From Comamonadaceae bacterium (GTDB lineage: Bacteria; Pseudomonadota; Gammaproteobacteria; Burkholderiales; Burkholderiaceae_C), in contig JAIXSQ010000007.1 of assembly GCA_027484575.1 (NCBI GenBank), positions 744,001 to 808,000 of the forward strand: a stretch of DNA of 64,000 bases, read 5' to 3'. Below, in pieces: positions 50,543-60,117 of this stretch. Within the stretch, counting starts at the first letter, position 1. The number at the start of each line of letters is the position of its first letter. The notes under the pieces are model-generated. The model had not been told where the DNA came from, did not search any database, and saw only the letters and a program-made list of their open reading frames with translations. The translations under genes were made by a program, and so were the position numbers.

Positions 50543-51903
50543 CTCGCGTGCAACAGGTGGGCGGGGTCGACCCGGTAGGCGCCCCAGGCGGGCAGCAGCG
50601 CCGCCAGCAGCGCGGCGACGGCGGCCAGCAGCGGCACCGCGGCCAGCTGCGCCAGCGGCAGCGACTGCAGGTCCAGGCTGGCCAGCGGCAGGCTGCCCCG
50701 GGCTTCCAGCAGCGAGCCTACCAAAGCCGTCAAGGCCCAGCCGGCGGCTACGCCCACCGCGCTGGCCAGCAGCGCCAGCCACAGGGCCTGGGCCAGCAGC
50801 ACGCCGGCGATGCGGCGCGGCGGCGCGCCCAGCATGCGCAGCATGGCCAGGTCGGCACGGCGCTCGCGCACGGCGGTCCACAGGGCGATGAACACCGACA
50901 GCATCGCGGCCAGCAGCAGCACGCCGGCGACCGCACGCAGCACGTCGGTGCCCACGCCCAGCAGCCGCAGCAGGCGCGAGACCTCCAGCGCGGGCGAGGC
51001 CGCCTGCAGCGCGGTGGTGGCATTGACCTGGCGCGGGAAGCTCACCGCGGCCAGCGGCGTGGCGTAGCGCACCAGCGCCATCGAGACCTCGCGGGTGTCG
51101 GGTGCGGGTGCGGGTGCGGGTGCGGGTGCGGGTGCGGGTGCGGGTGCGGGTGCGGGTGCGGGTGCGGGGGTGGCGGGCCGGGCCTGGCCGGTCGCCGGCG
51201 CGGCCTTCGCCCGGTGCGCATGGCCGTGGCCGTGGTCGTGGTCGTCCTTTGCGGCTGCTGGCGGCCCGCTGGCCGCGGCAGGCGCCGGCCCGTGCCCCGC
51301 GTGCAGGTCCCACACCGACTCGAGGGAGGTGAGCACCAGCCGGTCGGCCACGCAGCCGCAGGGCGCGAGCACGCCGGCCACGGTGAAGGGGTCGTGGTGG
51401 TCGGCGCCGCCGCCCAGCCCGTGGCTGGTGGCGAACGCCTGGCCCACCTGCCAGCCCGTGGTGCGCGCGACCTGCGCGCCCAGCACCGCCTGCATCGGCG
51501 CCTGCCAGGCGGCGCCCGCGGCCAGCTGCAGCCGGAAATGCGCGAGGTAGTCGGGCGTGGTGCCCAGCACGCGGTAGCCCGCGGCGCTGTCGCCCATGGA
51601 CAGCGGGATCACCTGCGCCACCTGCGGATGGCGGGCCAGTGCCTGCACCTCGGCGAGCTTCACGTTGCCCGGCGCCACGTCGACCTGGAACACGCCGGCC
51701 AGGATCAGCTGCATGGGGCTGCCCTTGGCGCCGACCACGGCGTCGATGCCGGCCAGGTCGCGCTGGAGGGCCCGCTCCACCCGCGCGCCGGCCAGCAGCA
51801 CGAACGTGATGGAGGCCAGCCCCAGCGCGAGCAGCACCATGTTGAGCACGGCCTGCAACGGGCGTGCCCAGAGCCAGCGCCAGGCGAGCACGGCGACGTT
51901 CAT
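50539..51903 (-). CDS. ABC transporter permease, FtsX/MacB-like, with His-rich loop
   Basis: A 454-residue permease: one N-terminal span (17-40), a large periplasmic domain (about 45-310), three C-terminal spans and a conserved FtsX core (LRAVAGVLLLAAMLSVFIALW, then RRADLAMLRMLGAPPRRI). The periplasmic domain contains a His/Asp-rich stretch (DDHDHGHGHAH) followed by a Pro-Ala repeat of about 11 units encoded by a DNA hexanucleotide repeat. A Cys pair (APCGCVADR) is also present. Such permeases use ATP mechanically rather than as classical importers. The His-rich loop suggests zinc or another metal. ATGA overlaps link it to both neighbours. Confidence 0.88.
   Translation of the reverse strand: MNVAVLAWRWLWARPLQAVLNMVLLALGLASITFVLLAGARVERALQRDLAGIDAVVGAKGSPMQLILAGVFQVDVAPGNVKLAEVQALARHPQVAQVIPLSMGDSAAGYRVLGTTPDYLAHFRLQLAAGAAWQAPMQAVLGAQVARTTGWQVGQAFATSHGLGGGADHHDPFTVAGVLAPCGCVADRLVLTSLESVWDLHAGHGPAPAAASGPPAAAKDDHDHGHGHAHRAKAAPATGQARPATPAPAPAPAPAPAPAPAPAPAPAPDTREVSMALVRYATPLAAVSFPRQVNATTALQAASPALEVSRLLRLLGVGTDVLRAVAGVLLLAAMLSVFIALWTAVRERRADLAMLRMLGAPPRRIAGVLLAQALWLALLASAVGVAAGWALTALVGSLLEARGSLPLASLDLQSLPLAQLAAVPLLAAVAALLAALLPAWGAYRVDPAHLLHAR
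51101..51166. repeat. Eleven perfect tandem copies of the hexamer GGTGCG
   Basis: An uninterrupted 66-bp array inside the permease gene, read on the minus strand as alternating Pro and Ala codons. Units of 6 bp keep the frame, so copy-number changes would lengthen or shorten the linker next to the His-rich loop without killing the gene. Confidence 0.97.
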
Positions 51904-52553
51904 GCCGCCTCCGCCTGCGGCTGCAGGGACAGCACCTGCGCGCCGTGCAGCGCCTCGCGCACGCGCCGGTCGTGGGTGGCCACCACCAGGCTGGCACCGC
52001 AGCGCGCCGCGGTGGACTGCAGCAGGCCCAGCGCGCTGGCGCAGGCCGCGTCGTCCAGGCTGGCGGTGGGCTCGTCGGCCAGCAGCAGGCGCGGGCGCAG
52101 CAGCACCGCGCGCGCCAGGGCCACCCGCTGCGCCTGCCCGCCCGACAGCTGCGGCGGCCGGCGCGCGGCCAGCGCCTGCACGCCCAGGGCCTGCAGCGCG
52201 GCATCGATGGCCCGCGCATCGCGCGGCAGGCCCGCGGCGAAGTACGCGAGCGCCAGGTTGCCCGCGACGTCCAGGTCGTCGGCCAGGTGCAGGCGCTGGG
52301 GCAGCAGGCCGACCGTGGCGGCGCGCCAGCGGTCGCGGGCGGCGCCGCGCAGGGCCGCGAGGTCCTGGCCGGCGACGACGAGCGTGCCGGCCCGCGGCGT
52401 GAGCAGACCGGCCACCAGCGCCAGCCAGGTCGACTTGCCCGCGCCGCTGGGGCCGGACAGCAGCAGCGTGCCGCCCTGGGGCAGGTCGACGTCGGGGAAC
52501 GCAAGGCCGGGGCGCCCCGGCCAGCCGCCGACCAGGCCGCTGGCGCGGATCAC
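51900..52553 (-). CDS. ABC transporter ATP-binding protein (LolD/MacB type)
   Basis: A 217-residue ATPase with Walker A GPSGAGKST, signature QLSGGQAQRVALARAV, Walker B LLLADEPTASLD and an H-loop (VVATHD), all intact. It pairs with the FtsX-like permease encoded next. The start codon is GTG 52553, overlapping the msrA stop (GTGA). A shorter form would cut into the first strand. Confidence 0.92.
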   Translation of the reverse strand: MIRASGLVGGWPGRPGLAFPDVDLPQGGTLLLSGPSGAGKSTWLALVAGLLTPRAGTLVVAGQDLAALRGAARDRWRAATVGLLPQRLHLADDLDVAGNLALAYFAAGLPRDARAIDAALQALGVQALAARRPPQLSGGQAQRVALARAVLLRPRLLLADEPTASLDDAACASALGLLQSTAARCGASLVVATHDRRVREALHGAQVLSLQPQAEAA

Positions 52554-53077
52554 CGGGCCAGCTGCGCGAAGGTCTTGCGGAACTTCGCGACCTTGGGCGC
52601 GGCCACGGCCATGCAGTAGCCCTGGTACGGGTTCTTCTCGAAGAAGTCCTGGTGGTAGTCCTCGGCCGGCCAGTAGGCGGCCAGTGGCACGATCTCGGTC
52701 ACGATGGGCCGGCCGTAGGCGCGCTCGGTGGTCAGCTCGGCGACGATCGCCTCGGCCTCGGCGCGCTGCGCATCGGTGGTGAAGTAGATGCCGCTGCGGT
52801 ACTGCGTGCCCACGTCGTTGCCCTGCCGGTTCAGCTGGGTCGGGTCGTGCACCGCGAAGAAGATCTCCAGGACCTGCCGCGTGCTGATGAGGGCCGGGTC
52901 GTAGGTGAGCCTGACCACCTCGTTGTGGCCGGTGGCGCCGGTGCACAACTGCTCGTAGCTGGGCTGCTCCACGTGCCCGTTCGCATAGCCCGACTCGACG
53001 TCGGTGACGCCGCGCACCTGCACGTACACCGCCTCGGTGCACCAGAAGCAGCCGCCGCCCAGCACGATGGTTTCCAT
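52550..53077 (-). CDS. msrA: Peptide-methionine (S)-S-oxide reductase MsrA
   Basis: A 175-residue repair enzyme reducing methionine S-sulfoxide. The catalytic motif GGCFWC is at the N-terminus (nucleophile Cys 10). GYANGH, NEVVRLTYDP and YWPAEDYHQDFFEKNP follow. The start is fixed by GGAG before ATG 53077 and the almost immediate active site. It overlaps the ABC ATPase gene by 4 bp, so it heads or joins the uptake operon. Oxidative protection of Met-rich metal proteins is a plausible link but inferred. Confidence 0.95.
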   Translation of the reverse strand: METIVLGGGCFWCTEAVYVQVRGVTDVESGYANGHVEQPSYEQLCTGATGHNEVVRLTYDPALISTRQVLEIFFAVHDPTQLNRQGNDVGTQYRSGIYFTTDAQRAEAEAIVAELTTERAYGRPIVTEIVPLAAYWPAEDYHQDFFEKNPYQGYCMAVAAPKVAKFRKTFAQLAR

Positions 53078-53163
53078 GTCCGACTCCAGCTCTCGACGCT
53101 CGCCAAGCCGCCGACTGTAGCGGCCTGCCGGGCGTCCCGTGCCCCGTCGGTACCATCGCCCCC

Positions 53164-53916
53164 ATGCTGTCCGGCGAACTCAAGCCCCTGCTCACCGCGC
53201 TGGTGCTGCCGCCGGCGGGGCCGATCCTGGTCGCCGCAGCGGGCCTGCTGCTAGCGCGGCGTCGGCGCGGCGCGGGCCTGGCCCTCGCCGCGATCGCGCT
53301 GGGGGGCCTGTGGGCGCTGTCCAGCCAGGCCGTCGCGCTGCGGCTGGCCGACACGCTGCTGCCCCTGCCGGCGCCGGTCACGCCGGCGCAGGTGCGCCAG
53401 GTGCAGGCGGTGGTGGTGCTGGGCGGCGGCGTGCTGCCCTGGGCGCCCGAGTACGGCGCAGCGCAGCCCAATGCCCACACCGCCGCCCGGCTGCGCTATG
53501 GGGCGTGGCTGGTGCGGCAGACCGGCCTGCCGCTGGCCTTCGCGGGCGGCGTGGGCTGGTCCGCCGCAGGCACCGGCTTCGCGCCCGAAGCGCAGGTGGC
53601 CGGCGCCTACCTGCAGGAACTGGGCGTGCCCCTGCGCTGGGCCGACGACGCCTCGCGCGATACGGCCGAGAACGCCAGCCGCATCCACGCGCTGCTGGCG
53701 CCGGCCGGCGTGCGCCGCATCGCGCTGGTGACCGACGCCTGGCACCTGCCGCGGGCGGTGCACCACTTCCGCGCCGCCGGCTTCGAGGTGCTGCCCGCGC
53801 CCACCGGGCTGCCGGTGGCGCAGCACCGGCCGCTGCTGACCTGGCTGCCCTCGTCCGAGGGCGCGCAGCTGGCCCGGCAGGTGCTGCGCGAACGGCTGGG
53901 CCTGGCGCTGCTGTGA
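53164..53916 (+). CDS. YdcF/ElyC-family (DUF218) membrane protein
   Basis: A 250-residue protein: two N-terminal membrane helices (8-30 and 36-56), then a DUF218 domain with VVVLGGGV, AARLRYGAWLVRQTGLPLAFAGG, ASRDTAENA and ALVTDAWHLPRAV. E. coli ElyC of this family affects peptidoglycan and undecaprenyl-phosphate homeostasis. TACCAT at 53151-53156 ends 7 nt before ATG 53164 and there is no Shine-Dalgarno, so the mRNA is likely leaderless. It is divergent from msrA with 86 bp between starts. Confidence 0.88.
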   Translation: MLSGELKPLLTALVLPPAGPILVAAAGLLLARRRRGAGLALAAIALGGLWALSSQAVALRLADTLLPLPAPVTPAQVRQVQAVVVLGGGVLPWAPEYGAAQPNAHTAARLRYGAWLVRQTGLPLAFAGGVGWSAAGTGFAPEAQVAGAYLQELGVPLRWADDASRDTAENASRIHALLAPAGVRRIALVTDAWHLPRAVHHFRAAGFEVLPAPTGLPVAQHRPLLTWLPSSEGAQLARQVLRERLGLALL

Positions 53917-53938
53917 CCGGGCGGGGTGGCCGCCGCGC

Positions 53939-53987
53939 TTGTGCCGTCTGCAGCCACCGGGTACATTACTAACCAGTCAGTCATTAG
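53939..53987 (+). promoter_or_regulatory. Promoter and TetR-type operator of the efflux operon
   Basis: -35 TTGTGC (53939-53944) and -10 TACATT (53962-53967) are 17 bp apart. The -10 and start point are overlapped by ACTAACCAGTCAGTCATTAG (about 53968-53987). This contains the GACTGACTGGTTAGT-type half-sites common to TetR regulators of RND pumps. Binding there would block transcription of the regulator and the pump genes behind it. Confidence 0.68.
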
Positions 53988-53991
53988 CACG

Positions 53992-54675
53992 ATGGTGTCA
54001 CCTCCCCCCCCTGCCCGCGCCGACGCCGCGAGCGCCGACGAGCCGGTCAGCCGGCGCGAGCGGCGCAAGGAAGCGCGCCCGGGCGAACTGCTGGATGCCG
54101 CGCTCGACCTGTTCGTCGAGAAGGGCTTCGCCGCCACCCGCTCCGAGGAAGTGGCGGCGCGTGCCGGCGTGTCCAAGGGCACCCTGTTCCTGTACTTCCC
54201 GAGCAAGGAAGAGCTGTTCAAGGCGGTGGTGCGGGCCAACATCTCCGGCCGCTTCGACGAGTGGAACCAGGAGTTCGAGAGCTTCCAGGGCACCGCGGCC
54301 GACCTGGTGCGCTACTGCATGCAGAGCTGGTGGCAGCGCATCGGCGCCACCCGCGCCAGCGGCATCACCAAGCTGATCATCAGCGAGGCCCGCAACTTCC
54401 CCGAGCTGGCGGCCTTCTACCAGCAGGAGGTCGTGCGGCCCGGCACCGCGCTGATCCGGCGCATCCTCGAGCAGGGCGTGGCCCGCGGGGAGTTCCGGCC
54501 CATGGACCTCGACTACGCCGTCTATTCCATCGTCGCGCCGATGATGTTCCTGATCATGATGAAGCACTCGCTGGGCGCCTGCTCGCCCCAGGACTACGCC
54601 ATGGACCCGGCCCGGTACCTGGACGTGCAGGCCGACCTGCTGCTGCGCGGCATTGCCGCGGAGGGCGCGCGATGA
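53992..54675 (+). CDS. TetR-family regulator of RND efflux
   Basis: A 227-residue repressor. After a Pro-rich start, the helix-turn-helix domain is RRKEARPGELLDAALDLFVEKGF, then ATRSEEVAARAGVSKGTLFLYFPSKEELFKAVV. The ligand domain is AcrR/MexZ-like. ATG 53992 follows the operator. An in-frame ATG at 53926 would place the operator inside the gene and is rejected. The stop overlaps the start of the adaptor gene, so the repressor probably controls its own operon. Confidence 0.92.
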   Translation: MVSPPPPARADAASADEPVSRRERRKEARPGELLDAALDLFVEKGFAATRSEEVAARAGVSKGTLFLYFPSKEELFKAVVRANISGRFDEWNQEFESFQGTAADLVRYCMQSWWQRIGATRASGITKLIISEARNFPELAAFYQQEVVRPGTALIRRILEQGVARGEFRPMDLDYAVYSIVAPMMFLIMMKHSLGACSPQDYAMDPARYLDVQADLLLRGIAAEGAR

Positions 54676-55811
54676 GCCGGCGCGTCCGCTGGATCCTGCT
54701 CGCGCTGGCCGTGCTGCTCGTGGCCGGCGGCAGCTGGCGCGCGTACAAGGCGCGCCAGGCCCGCATGGCCCAGCCGGTGGCGACCACCGAGGCGGTGGCC
54801 GAGCTGGCCGCCACCGACGTGCTGCGGCTCGCGCCGGTCGAGCTCACGCAGGGGCTGCAGGTCTCGGGCGCGCTGCGCGCGGTCGACAGCGCCGTGGTCA
54901 AGGCCCGCGTGGCCGGCGAGTTGCAGGGCCTGGCGGTGCGCGAGGGCGACGCCGTGGCCGCCGGCCAGGTGCTGGGCCGCATCGAGCCCACCGAGTCGCA
55001 GGCCAGGCTGCGCCAGGCGCAGCAGCAGGCCGACGCGGCCAGGGCGCAGATCGACATCGCCCAGCGCGCCTACGACAACAACAAGGCCCTGGTCGACCAG
55101 GGCTTCATCAGCCGCACGGCCCTGGACACCTCGCTGGCCCAGCTCAACGCCGCCAGGGCCAGCTGGGAGGCCGCCGCCGCGGCCACCGACGTGGCCCGCA
55201 AGTCGCTGGACGACACGGTGCTGCGCGCACCCATCGCCGGCACCGTGGCCCAGCGGCTGGCGCAGAACGGCGAGCGGCTGCCGGTGGATGCCAAGGTGGT
55301 CGAGATCGTCGACCTGCGCCGCCTGGAGATGGAAGCCACGCTGAGCGCGGCCGACTCGGTGCAGCTGCGCGTGGGGCAGGCGGCACGGCTGCAGGTCGAA
55401 GGCGTGGCCCAGCCGGTGGCTGCCAAGGTGGCCCGCATCAACCCCAGCGCCCAGGCGGGCAGCCGCAGCGTGCTGGCCTACCTGTCGCTGGACCAGGCGG
55501 CCGGCCTGCGCCAGGGCCTGTACGCGCAGGGCCGCATCGCCACCGGCGGCCAGCGTGTGCTGGCCGTGCCGCTGTCGGCACTGCGCACCGACAAGCCCAC
55601 GCCCTACCTGCAGTTGGTCGAGGGTGGCCGGGTGGTGCACCGCGCGGTCACGCCGGGTGCCCGCGGCGAGGCGGGCAACGAGCCCTGGGTCGCGGTGGAC
55701 GGCGTCGCGGACGGCGCGATGCTGGTGCGCGGCCAGATCGGCCCGCTGCGCGAAGGCACGGCGGTGAAGTTCACGGGCGGCGAGCCGGCCGCCACCCGGC
55801 CCGCGCCCTGA
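54672..55811 (+). CDS. RND efflux periplasmic adaptor
   Basis: A 379-residue membrane fusion protein with one N-terminal span (RWILLALAVLLVAGGSWRAY), a lipoyl-like half (VVKARVAGELQGLAVREGDAVAAGQVLGRI), a helical hairpin and the closing half (TVLRAPIAGTVAQRLAQNGERL). It is uncleaved and anchored in the inner membrane. It links the RND pump encoded 4 bp downstream to an outer-membrane channel, probably the TolC-like protein at 60118-61455. Confidence 0.93.
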   Translation: MSRRVRWILLALAVLLVAGGSWRAYKARQARMAQPVATTEAVAELAATDVLRLAPVELTQGLQVSGALRAVDSAVVKARVAGELQGLAVREGDAVAAGQVLGRIEPTESQARLRQAQQQADAARAQIDIAQRAYDNNKALVDQGFISRTALDTSLAQLNAARASWEAAAAATDVARKSLDDTVLRAPIAGTVAQRLAQNGERLPVDAKVVEIVDLRRLEMEATLSAADSVQLRVGQAARLQVEGVAQPVAAKVARINPSAQAGSRSVLAYLSLDQAAGLRQGLYAQGRIATGGQRVLAVPLSALRTDKPTPYLQLVEGGRVVHRAVTPGARGEAGNEPWVAVDGVADGAMLVRGQIGPLREGTAVKFTGGEPAATRPAP

Positions 55812-55815
55812 CGCC

Positions 55816-58800
55816 ATGTGGTTCACCCGCGTCAGCCTGAAGAACCCCGTCTTCGCCACCATGCTCATGCTGGGCCTGGTGGTGCTGGGCCTGTTCTCGC
55901 TGCAGCGCCTGCAGGTCGACCAGTTCCCCAACATCGACTTCCCGGTCGTGGTGGTGCAGACCGAGTACCCGGGCGCCTCGCCCGAGGTGGTCGAGAGCGA
56001 GGTCACCAAGAAGGTCGAGGAAGGCGTCAACGCCATCGCCGGCATCAACACCCTGACCTCGCGCAGCTACGAGGGCCAGTCGGTCGTCATCATCGAGTTC
56101 CAGCTGCACATCGACGGCCGCAAGGCCGCCGACGACGTGCGCGAGAAGGTCGCCGCGATCCGCCCGACCTTCCGCACCGAGGTCAAGGAGCCGCGGGTGC
56201 TGCGCTTCGACCCGGCCAGCCGCGCGATCTGGTCGCTGGCCGTGCTGCCCGACCCCAAGGCCGCCCGTCCCATGAGCCCGGTGGAGCTGACCAACTGGGC
56301 CGACCAGGTGCTCAAGAAGCGCATCGAGAACGTGCGCGGCGTGGGCTCGGTCACGCTGGTGGGCGCGAGCAAGCGCGAGATCAACCTCTACCTGGACCCG
56401 CAGGCCATGGAGGCGCTGGGCGTCACCGCCGACCAGGTGGTGGCGGCGGTGCGCAGCGAGAACCAGGACGTGCCGGTGGGCGCGCTGCGCTCGGCCGCCC
56501 AGGAACGGGTGGTGCAGATCGATGCGCGCATGCAGCGGCCCGAGGACTTCGGCCGCCTCATCGTCGCGCGCAAGGGCGGCACGCCGGTGCGGCTGGACCA
56601 GGTGGCGCGGGTGTCCGACGGCGCGCAGGAACTGGAGAGCCTGGCCCTGTACAACGGCCAGCGCACCCTGCTGCTGACGGTGCAGAAGGCGCAGGACGAG
56701 AACACCATCGCCGTCATCGACGGGCTGCGCCGCACGCTGGCCGAGATGCAGGCCCAGCTGCCCCCGGGCGTGACGCTGGCGCCGATCCAGGACGCCTCGC
56801 GGCCGATCCGGGTCGCGGTCGACAACGTGCGCCGCACGCTGGTCGAGGGCGCGGTGCTGACGGTGCTGATCGTCTTCCTGTTCCTGAACTCCTGGCGCTC
56901 GACCGTCATCACCGGGCTGACGCTGCCGATCTCGCTGATCGGCACCTTCCTGTTCATGCATGCCTTCGGCTTCACGGTGAACATGATCACGCTGATGGCG
57001 CTGTCGCTGTGCGTGGGCCTGCTGATCGACGACGCGATCGTGGTGCGCGAGAACATCGTGCGCCACGTGCAGATGGGCAAGGACCCCTACACCGCGTCAC
57101 TGGAGGGCACGCAGGAGATCGGGCTGGCCGTGCTGGCCACCACGCTGTCGATCGTGGCGGTGTTCCTGCCGATCGGCTTCATGCAGGGGATCATCGGCAA
57201 GTTCTTCCACGAGTTCGGCATCACCATCGTCGCGGCGGTGCTGATCTCGATGTTCGTGAGCTTCACGCTCGACCCGATGCTGTCGTCGGTGTGGCACGAC
57301 CCCGAGATCGAGGCCCACGGCAAGCCGCGCCAGGCGCGCACGCTGTATGACCGCACCATCGGCCGCGTCACCGGCTGGTTCGACCGCGCCACCGAGCGGC
57401 TGGCCGACGGCTACCAGTCGCTGCTGCGCTGGTCGCTGGCGCACCAGGCCGCCACCATCGCGATCGCGGCCGGCATCTTCGTGCTGTCGGTGGTGATGGT
57501 GCCGCTGCTGGGCACCGAGTTCGTGCCCAAGGCCGACTACTCCGAGACCTCGGTCAGCTTCAACACGCCGGTGGGCTCCTCGCTGGAGGCCACCGAGGCC
57601 AAGGCGCGCCAGGTCGAGGCCATCGTGCGCGAGTTCCCCGAGGTGCGCTACACGCTGGCGACCATCAACACCGGCACCGCGCAGGGCAAGATCTACGCGT
57701 CGGTCTACGTGCGGCTGGTCGACCGGGCCGAGCGCGCGCGCAGCGTCGACCAGATGTCGGTGGTGCTGCGCCAGCGGCTGGCCCAGGTGCCGGGCATCAC
57801 GGTCACCCACGTGGGCCTGCTCGACTCGGTGGGCGGCAACAAGCAGGTCGAGTTCTCCATCCTCGGCCCCGACCTGGGCGAGCTCGAACGCCTGTCCAAG
57901 CTGGTGATGGAGAAGGTGCGGCCGATCTCCGGGCTGGTGGACCTGGACTCCAGCGTCAAGCCCGACAAGCCGACCGTCGAGGTCCAGGTGCGGCGCGACG
58001 CCGCCAGCGACCTGGGCCTGTCGGTGGGGCAGATCGGCGGCGCGCTGCGCACGCTGGTGGCCGGCCAGACGGTGGGCAACTGGCGCTCGCCCGACGACCA
58101 GACCTACGACGTCAACGTGCGGCTCGCGCCGCAGGCGCGGGTGGCGCCCGGCCAGCTCGAGCGCCTGCCGTTCGCGCTGGGTGCCGCGGCCGACGGCAGC
58201 TCGCGCATCGTGCGGCTGGGCCAGGTGGCCGACGTGCGCGAGGGCACCGGCCCCAACCAGGTCAACCGGCGCGACCTCACGCGCGAGGTCGCGATCAACG
58301 GCAACGCCTCGGGCCGCTCGGCCGGCGAGATCTCGCGCGACATCGGCAGCGCGCTGGCGGGGGTGAACTTCCCGCCCGGCTACCGCTGGCAGTTCGGCGG
58401 CTCGACCAAGAACATGGCCGAGTCGTTCGGCTACGCGGTGTCGGCGCTGGCGATGGCCATCATCTTCATCTACATGATCCTGGCCAGCCAGTTCAAGAGC
58501 TTCCTGCAGCCGCTGGCGCTCATGACCTCGCTGCCGCTGACGCTGATCGGCGTGGTGCTCGCGTTGCTGGCCTTCGGCTCCACGCTGTCCATGTTCTCGA
58601 TCATCGGCATCGTGATGCTCATGGGCCTGGTCACCAAGAACGCGATCCTGCTGGTGGACTTCGCCATCCGCGCACGCGAGGACGGGATGGCCCGGGCCGA
58701 CGCCCTGCTGCTGGCCGCCCGCGTGCGGCTGCGCCCGATCCTGATGACGACCCTGGCCATGGTGTTCGGCATGGTGCCGCTGGCCTTCGCCCTGTCCGAA

Positions 58801-59034
58801 GGCTCCGAGCAGCGCGCGCCGATGGGCCAGGCGGTCATCGGCGGCGTGATCACCTCCTCGCTGCTGACCCTGGTGGTGGTGCCGGTCGTCTACTGCTGGC
58901 TCGACGACCTGGGCCAGTGGCTGCGCCGCCGCGCCGGCGTGGCCGCGCCCGCCGCCGGAACCAACGCGACCGCCGGCGGGGCCGGGGCGCAGGCCGCCCC
59001 GGCTTCTAGAATCGGCCGCTTGCCCCATCCGTGA
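55816..59034 (+). CDS. RND-family multidrug efflux pump (HAE1-like)
   Basis: A 1072-residue proton-driven exporter. It has the AcrB/MdtB-like start ([37 protein letters not shown]), [10 protein letters not shown], helix-4 acid pair in [22 protein letters not shown], and the late [20 protein letters not shown]. It lacks the metal-pump patterns seen in the pump at 33860-36967, so organic substrates are likely. The last 30 residues are low-complexity. The 3' end holds a TAGAAT hexamer (59007-59012) that may be the promoter of pcm. Confidence 0.94.
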   Translation: MWFTRVSLKNPVFATMLMLGLVVLGLFSLQRLQVDQFPNIDFPVVVVQTEYPGASPEVVESEVTKKVEEGVNAIAGINTLTSRSYEGQSVVIIEFQLHIDGRKAADDVREKVAAIRPTFRTEVKEPRVLRFDPASRAIWSLAVLPDPKAARPMSPVELTNWADQVLKKRIENVRGVGSVTLVGASKREINLYLDPQAMEALGVTADQVVAAVRSENQDVPVGALRSAAQERVVQIDARMQRPEDFGRLIVARKGGTPVRLDQVARVSDGAQELESLALYNGQRTLLLTVQKAQDENTIAVIDGLRRTLAEMQAQLPPGVTLAPIQDASRPIRVAVDNVRRTLVEGAVLTVLIVFLFLNSWRSTVITGLTLPISLIGTFLFMHAFGFTVNMITLMALSLCVGLLIDDAIVVRENIVRHVQMGKDPYTASLEGTQEIGLAVLATTLSIVAVFLPIGFMQGIIGKFFHEFGITIVAAVLISMFVSFTLDPMLSSVWHDPEIEAHGKPRQARTLYDRTIGRVTGWFDRATERLADGYQSLLRWSLAHQAATIAIAAGIFVLSVVMVPLLGTEFVPKADYSETSVSFNTPVGSSLEATEAKARQVEAIVREFPEVRYTLATINTGTAQGKIYASVYVRLVDRAERARSVDQMSVVLRQRLAQVPGITVTHVGLLDSVGGNKQVEFSILGPDLGELERLSKLVMEKVRPISGLVDLDSSVKPDKPTVEVQVRRDAASDLGLSVGQIGGALRTLVAGQTVGNWRSPDDQTYDVNVRLAPQARVAPGQLERLPFALGAAADGSSRIVRLGQVADVREGTGPNQVNRRDLTREVAINGNASGRSAGEISRDIGSALAGVNFPPGYRWQFGGSTKNMAESFGYAVSALAMAIIFIYMILASQFKSFLQPLALMTSLPLTLIGVVLALLAFGSTLSMFSIIGIVMLMGLVTKNAILLVDFAIRAREDGMARADALLLAARVRLRPILMTTLAMVFGMVPLAFALSEGSEQRAPMGQAVIGGVITSSLLTLVVVPVVYCWLDDLGQWLRRRAGVAAPAAGTNATAGGAGAQAAPASRIGRLPHP

Positions 59035-59059
59035 TCCCCTTCCAAGCCGTCCCCGCGCC

Positions 59060-59740
59060 ATGACCGTTCCCGTCGACCAACTCCGCTTCAACATGATCGA
59101 GCAGCAGATCCGTCCCTGGGACGTGCTCGACCTCCGCGTGCTCGACCTGCTCAAGGTCGTGCGGCGCGAGGAGTTCGTGCCCCCCGCGCACCAGGGCCTG
59201 GCCTTCGTCGACATGGAGATCCCGCTGCGCGGCACGCCCGAGCAGGCCCGCGCCAGCGGCCAGATCATGCTGGCGCCTCGCGTCGAGGCCCGGCTGGTGC
59301 AGGACGTGAACCCACAGCCGCACGAGCAGGTGCTCGAGATCGGTGCGGGCTCGGGCCACATGGCCGCCCTGCTCGCCGGCCTGTGCCAGCGCGTGATCAC
59401 CCTGGAGATCGAGCCCGAGCTGGCCCGCATGGCGCAGGCCAACCTGCAGCGCGCCGGCGTGCGCAACGCCGAGGTGCGCGAGGCCGACGGCGCCAAGGGC
59501 CTGGCCGCCGAAGGTCCGTTCGACGTGATCCTGCTGTCGGGCTCGGTCGCGCAGGTGCCCGACGCGCTGCTGCAGCAGCTCAAGCCGGGCGGCCGCCTGA
59601 TGGCCATCGTGGGCGAGGAGCCCATGATGCGCGCCACGCTGGTCACCCGCACGACCGGCGGCACCACCACCGCCCAGCGCTGGGACACGGTGGCGCCGCG
59701 GCTGGTGCATTTCGCCGAACCCTCAAGGTTCAGCTTCTGA
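59060..59740 (+). CDS. pcm: Protein-L-isoaspartate O-methyltransferase
   Basis: A 226-residue SAM-dependent repair methyltransferase. It shows NMIEQQIRPWDVLD at the N-terminus (typical of the proteobacterial pcm found before tolC), the SAM loop LEIGAGSGHMAALLA, and GLAAEGPFDVILLSGSV. ATG 59060 follows the RND gene by 25 bp. The acidic SAM-binding EIEPE is present. The usual catalytic-region sequence is diverged (GTPEQARASGQIMLAPRVEA), as in this subgroup, so activity on isoaspartate is not assured. Confidence 0.88.
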   Translation: MTVPVDQLRFNMIEQQIRPWDVLDLRVLDLLKVVRREEFVPPAHQGLAFVDMEIPLRGTPEQARASGQIMLAPRVEARLVQDVNPQPHEQVLEIGAGSGHMAALLAGLCQRVITLEIEPELARMAQANLQRAGVRNAEVREADGAKGLAAEGPFDVILLSGSVAQVPDALLQQLKPGGRLMAIVGEEPMMRATLVTRTTGGTTTAQRWDTVAPRLVHFAEPSRFSF

Positions 59741-59742
59741 GC

Positions 59743-60078
59743 ATGATCGACCAGGTCCGCCCCGCCGATCTCGACGCCTGGCTCGCGGCCCAGCAACGCC
59801 CCGGCGTGGTCCTGGACGTGCGCGAGGACCCCGAGCTGCGCGCCGCCAGCGTCACGCCCGCCGGCTTCACGCTGGTGGCCATCCCCATGGGCCAGGTGCC
59901 CGCGCGGCTGGCCGAGCTCGACCCCGACACGCCGGTGGCCTGCCTGTGCCACCACGGCGCGCGCAGCATGCGCGTGGCGATGTACCTGGCCGGCAACGGC
60001 TTCGGCACCGTGGCCAACATCGCCGGCGGCATCGACGCCTGGTCGCTCGAGCGCGACCCCGCGGTGCCGCGCTACTGA
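59743..60078 (+). CDS. Single-domain rhodanese
   Basis: A 111-residue sulfurtransferase domain. The active loop CHHGAR starts at Cys 69 with the CxxGxR form. GVVLDVREDPEL and NIAGGIDAWSLERDP frame the fold. It carries persulfide sulfur, and the acceptor is unknown. ATG 59743 is 2 bp after the pcm stop, so pcm and this gene are co-translated. Position before a tolC-like gene is conserved in related bacteria as far as I recall. Confidence 0.9.
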   Translation: MIDQVRPADLDAWLAAQQRPGVVLDVREDPELRAASVTPAGFTLVAIPMGQVPARLAELDPDTPVACLCHHGARSMRVAMYLAGNGFGTVANIAGGIDAWSLERDPAVPRY

Positions 60079-60117
60079 GCTGTGACCGAGCATTCCCCGA
60101 CAAGCAGAAAGACGGAC

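Noticed and set aside
51101..51166. GGTGCG array considered as a CRISPR or iteron cluster
   Set aside because: The unit is 6 bp with no spacers and lies in frame inside a permease gene, so it is a coding microsatellite.
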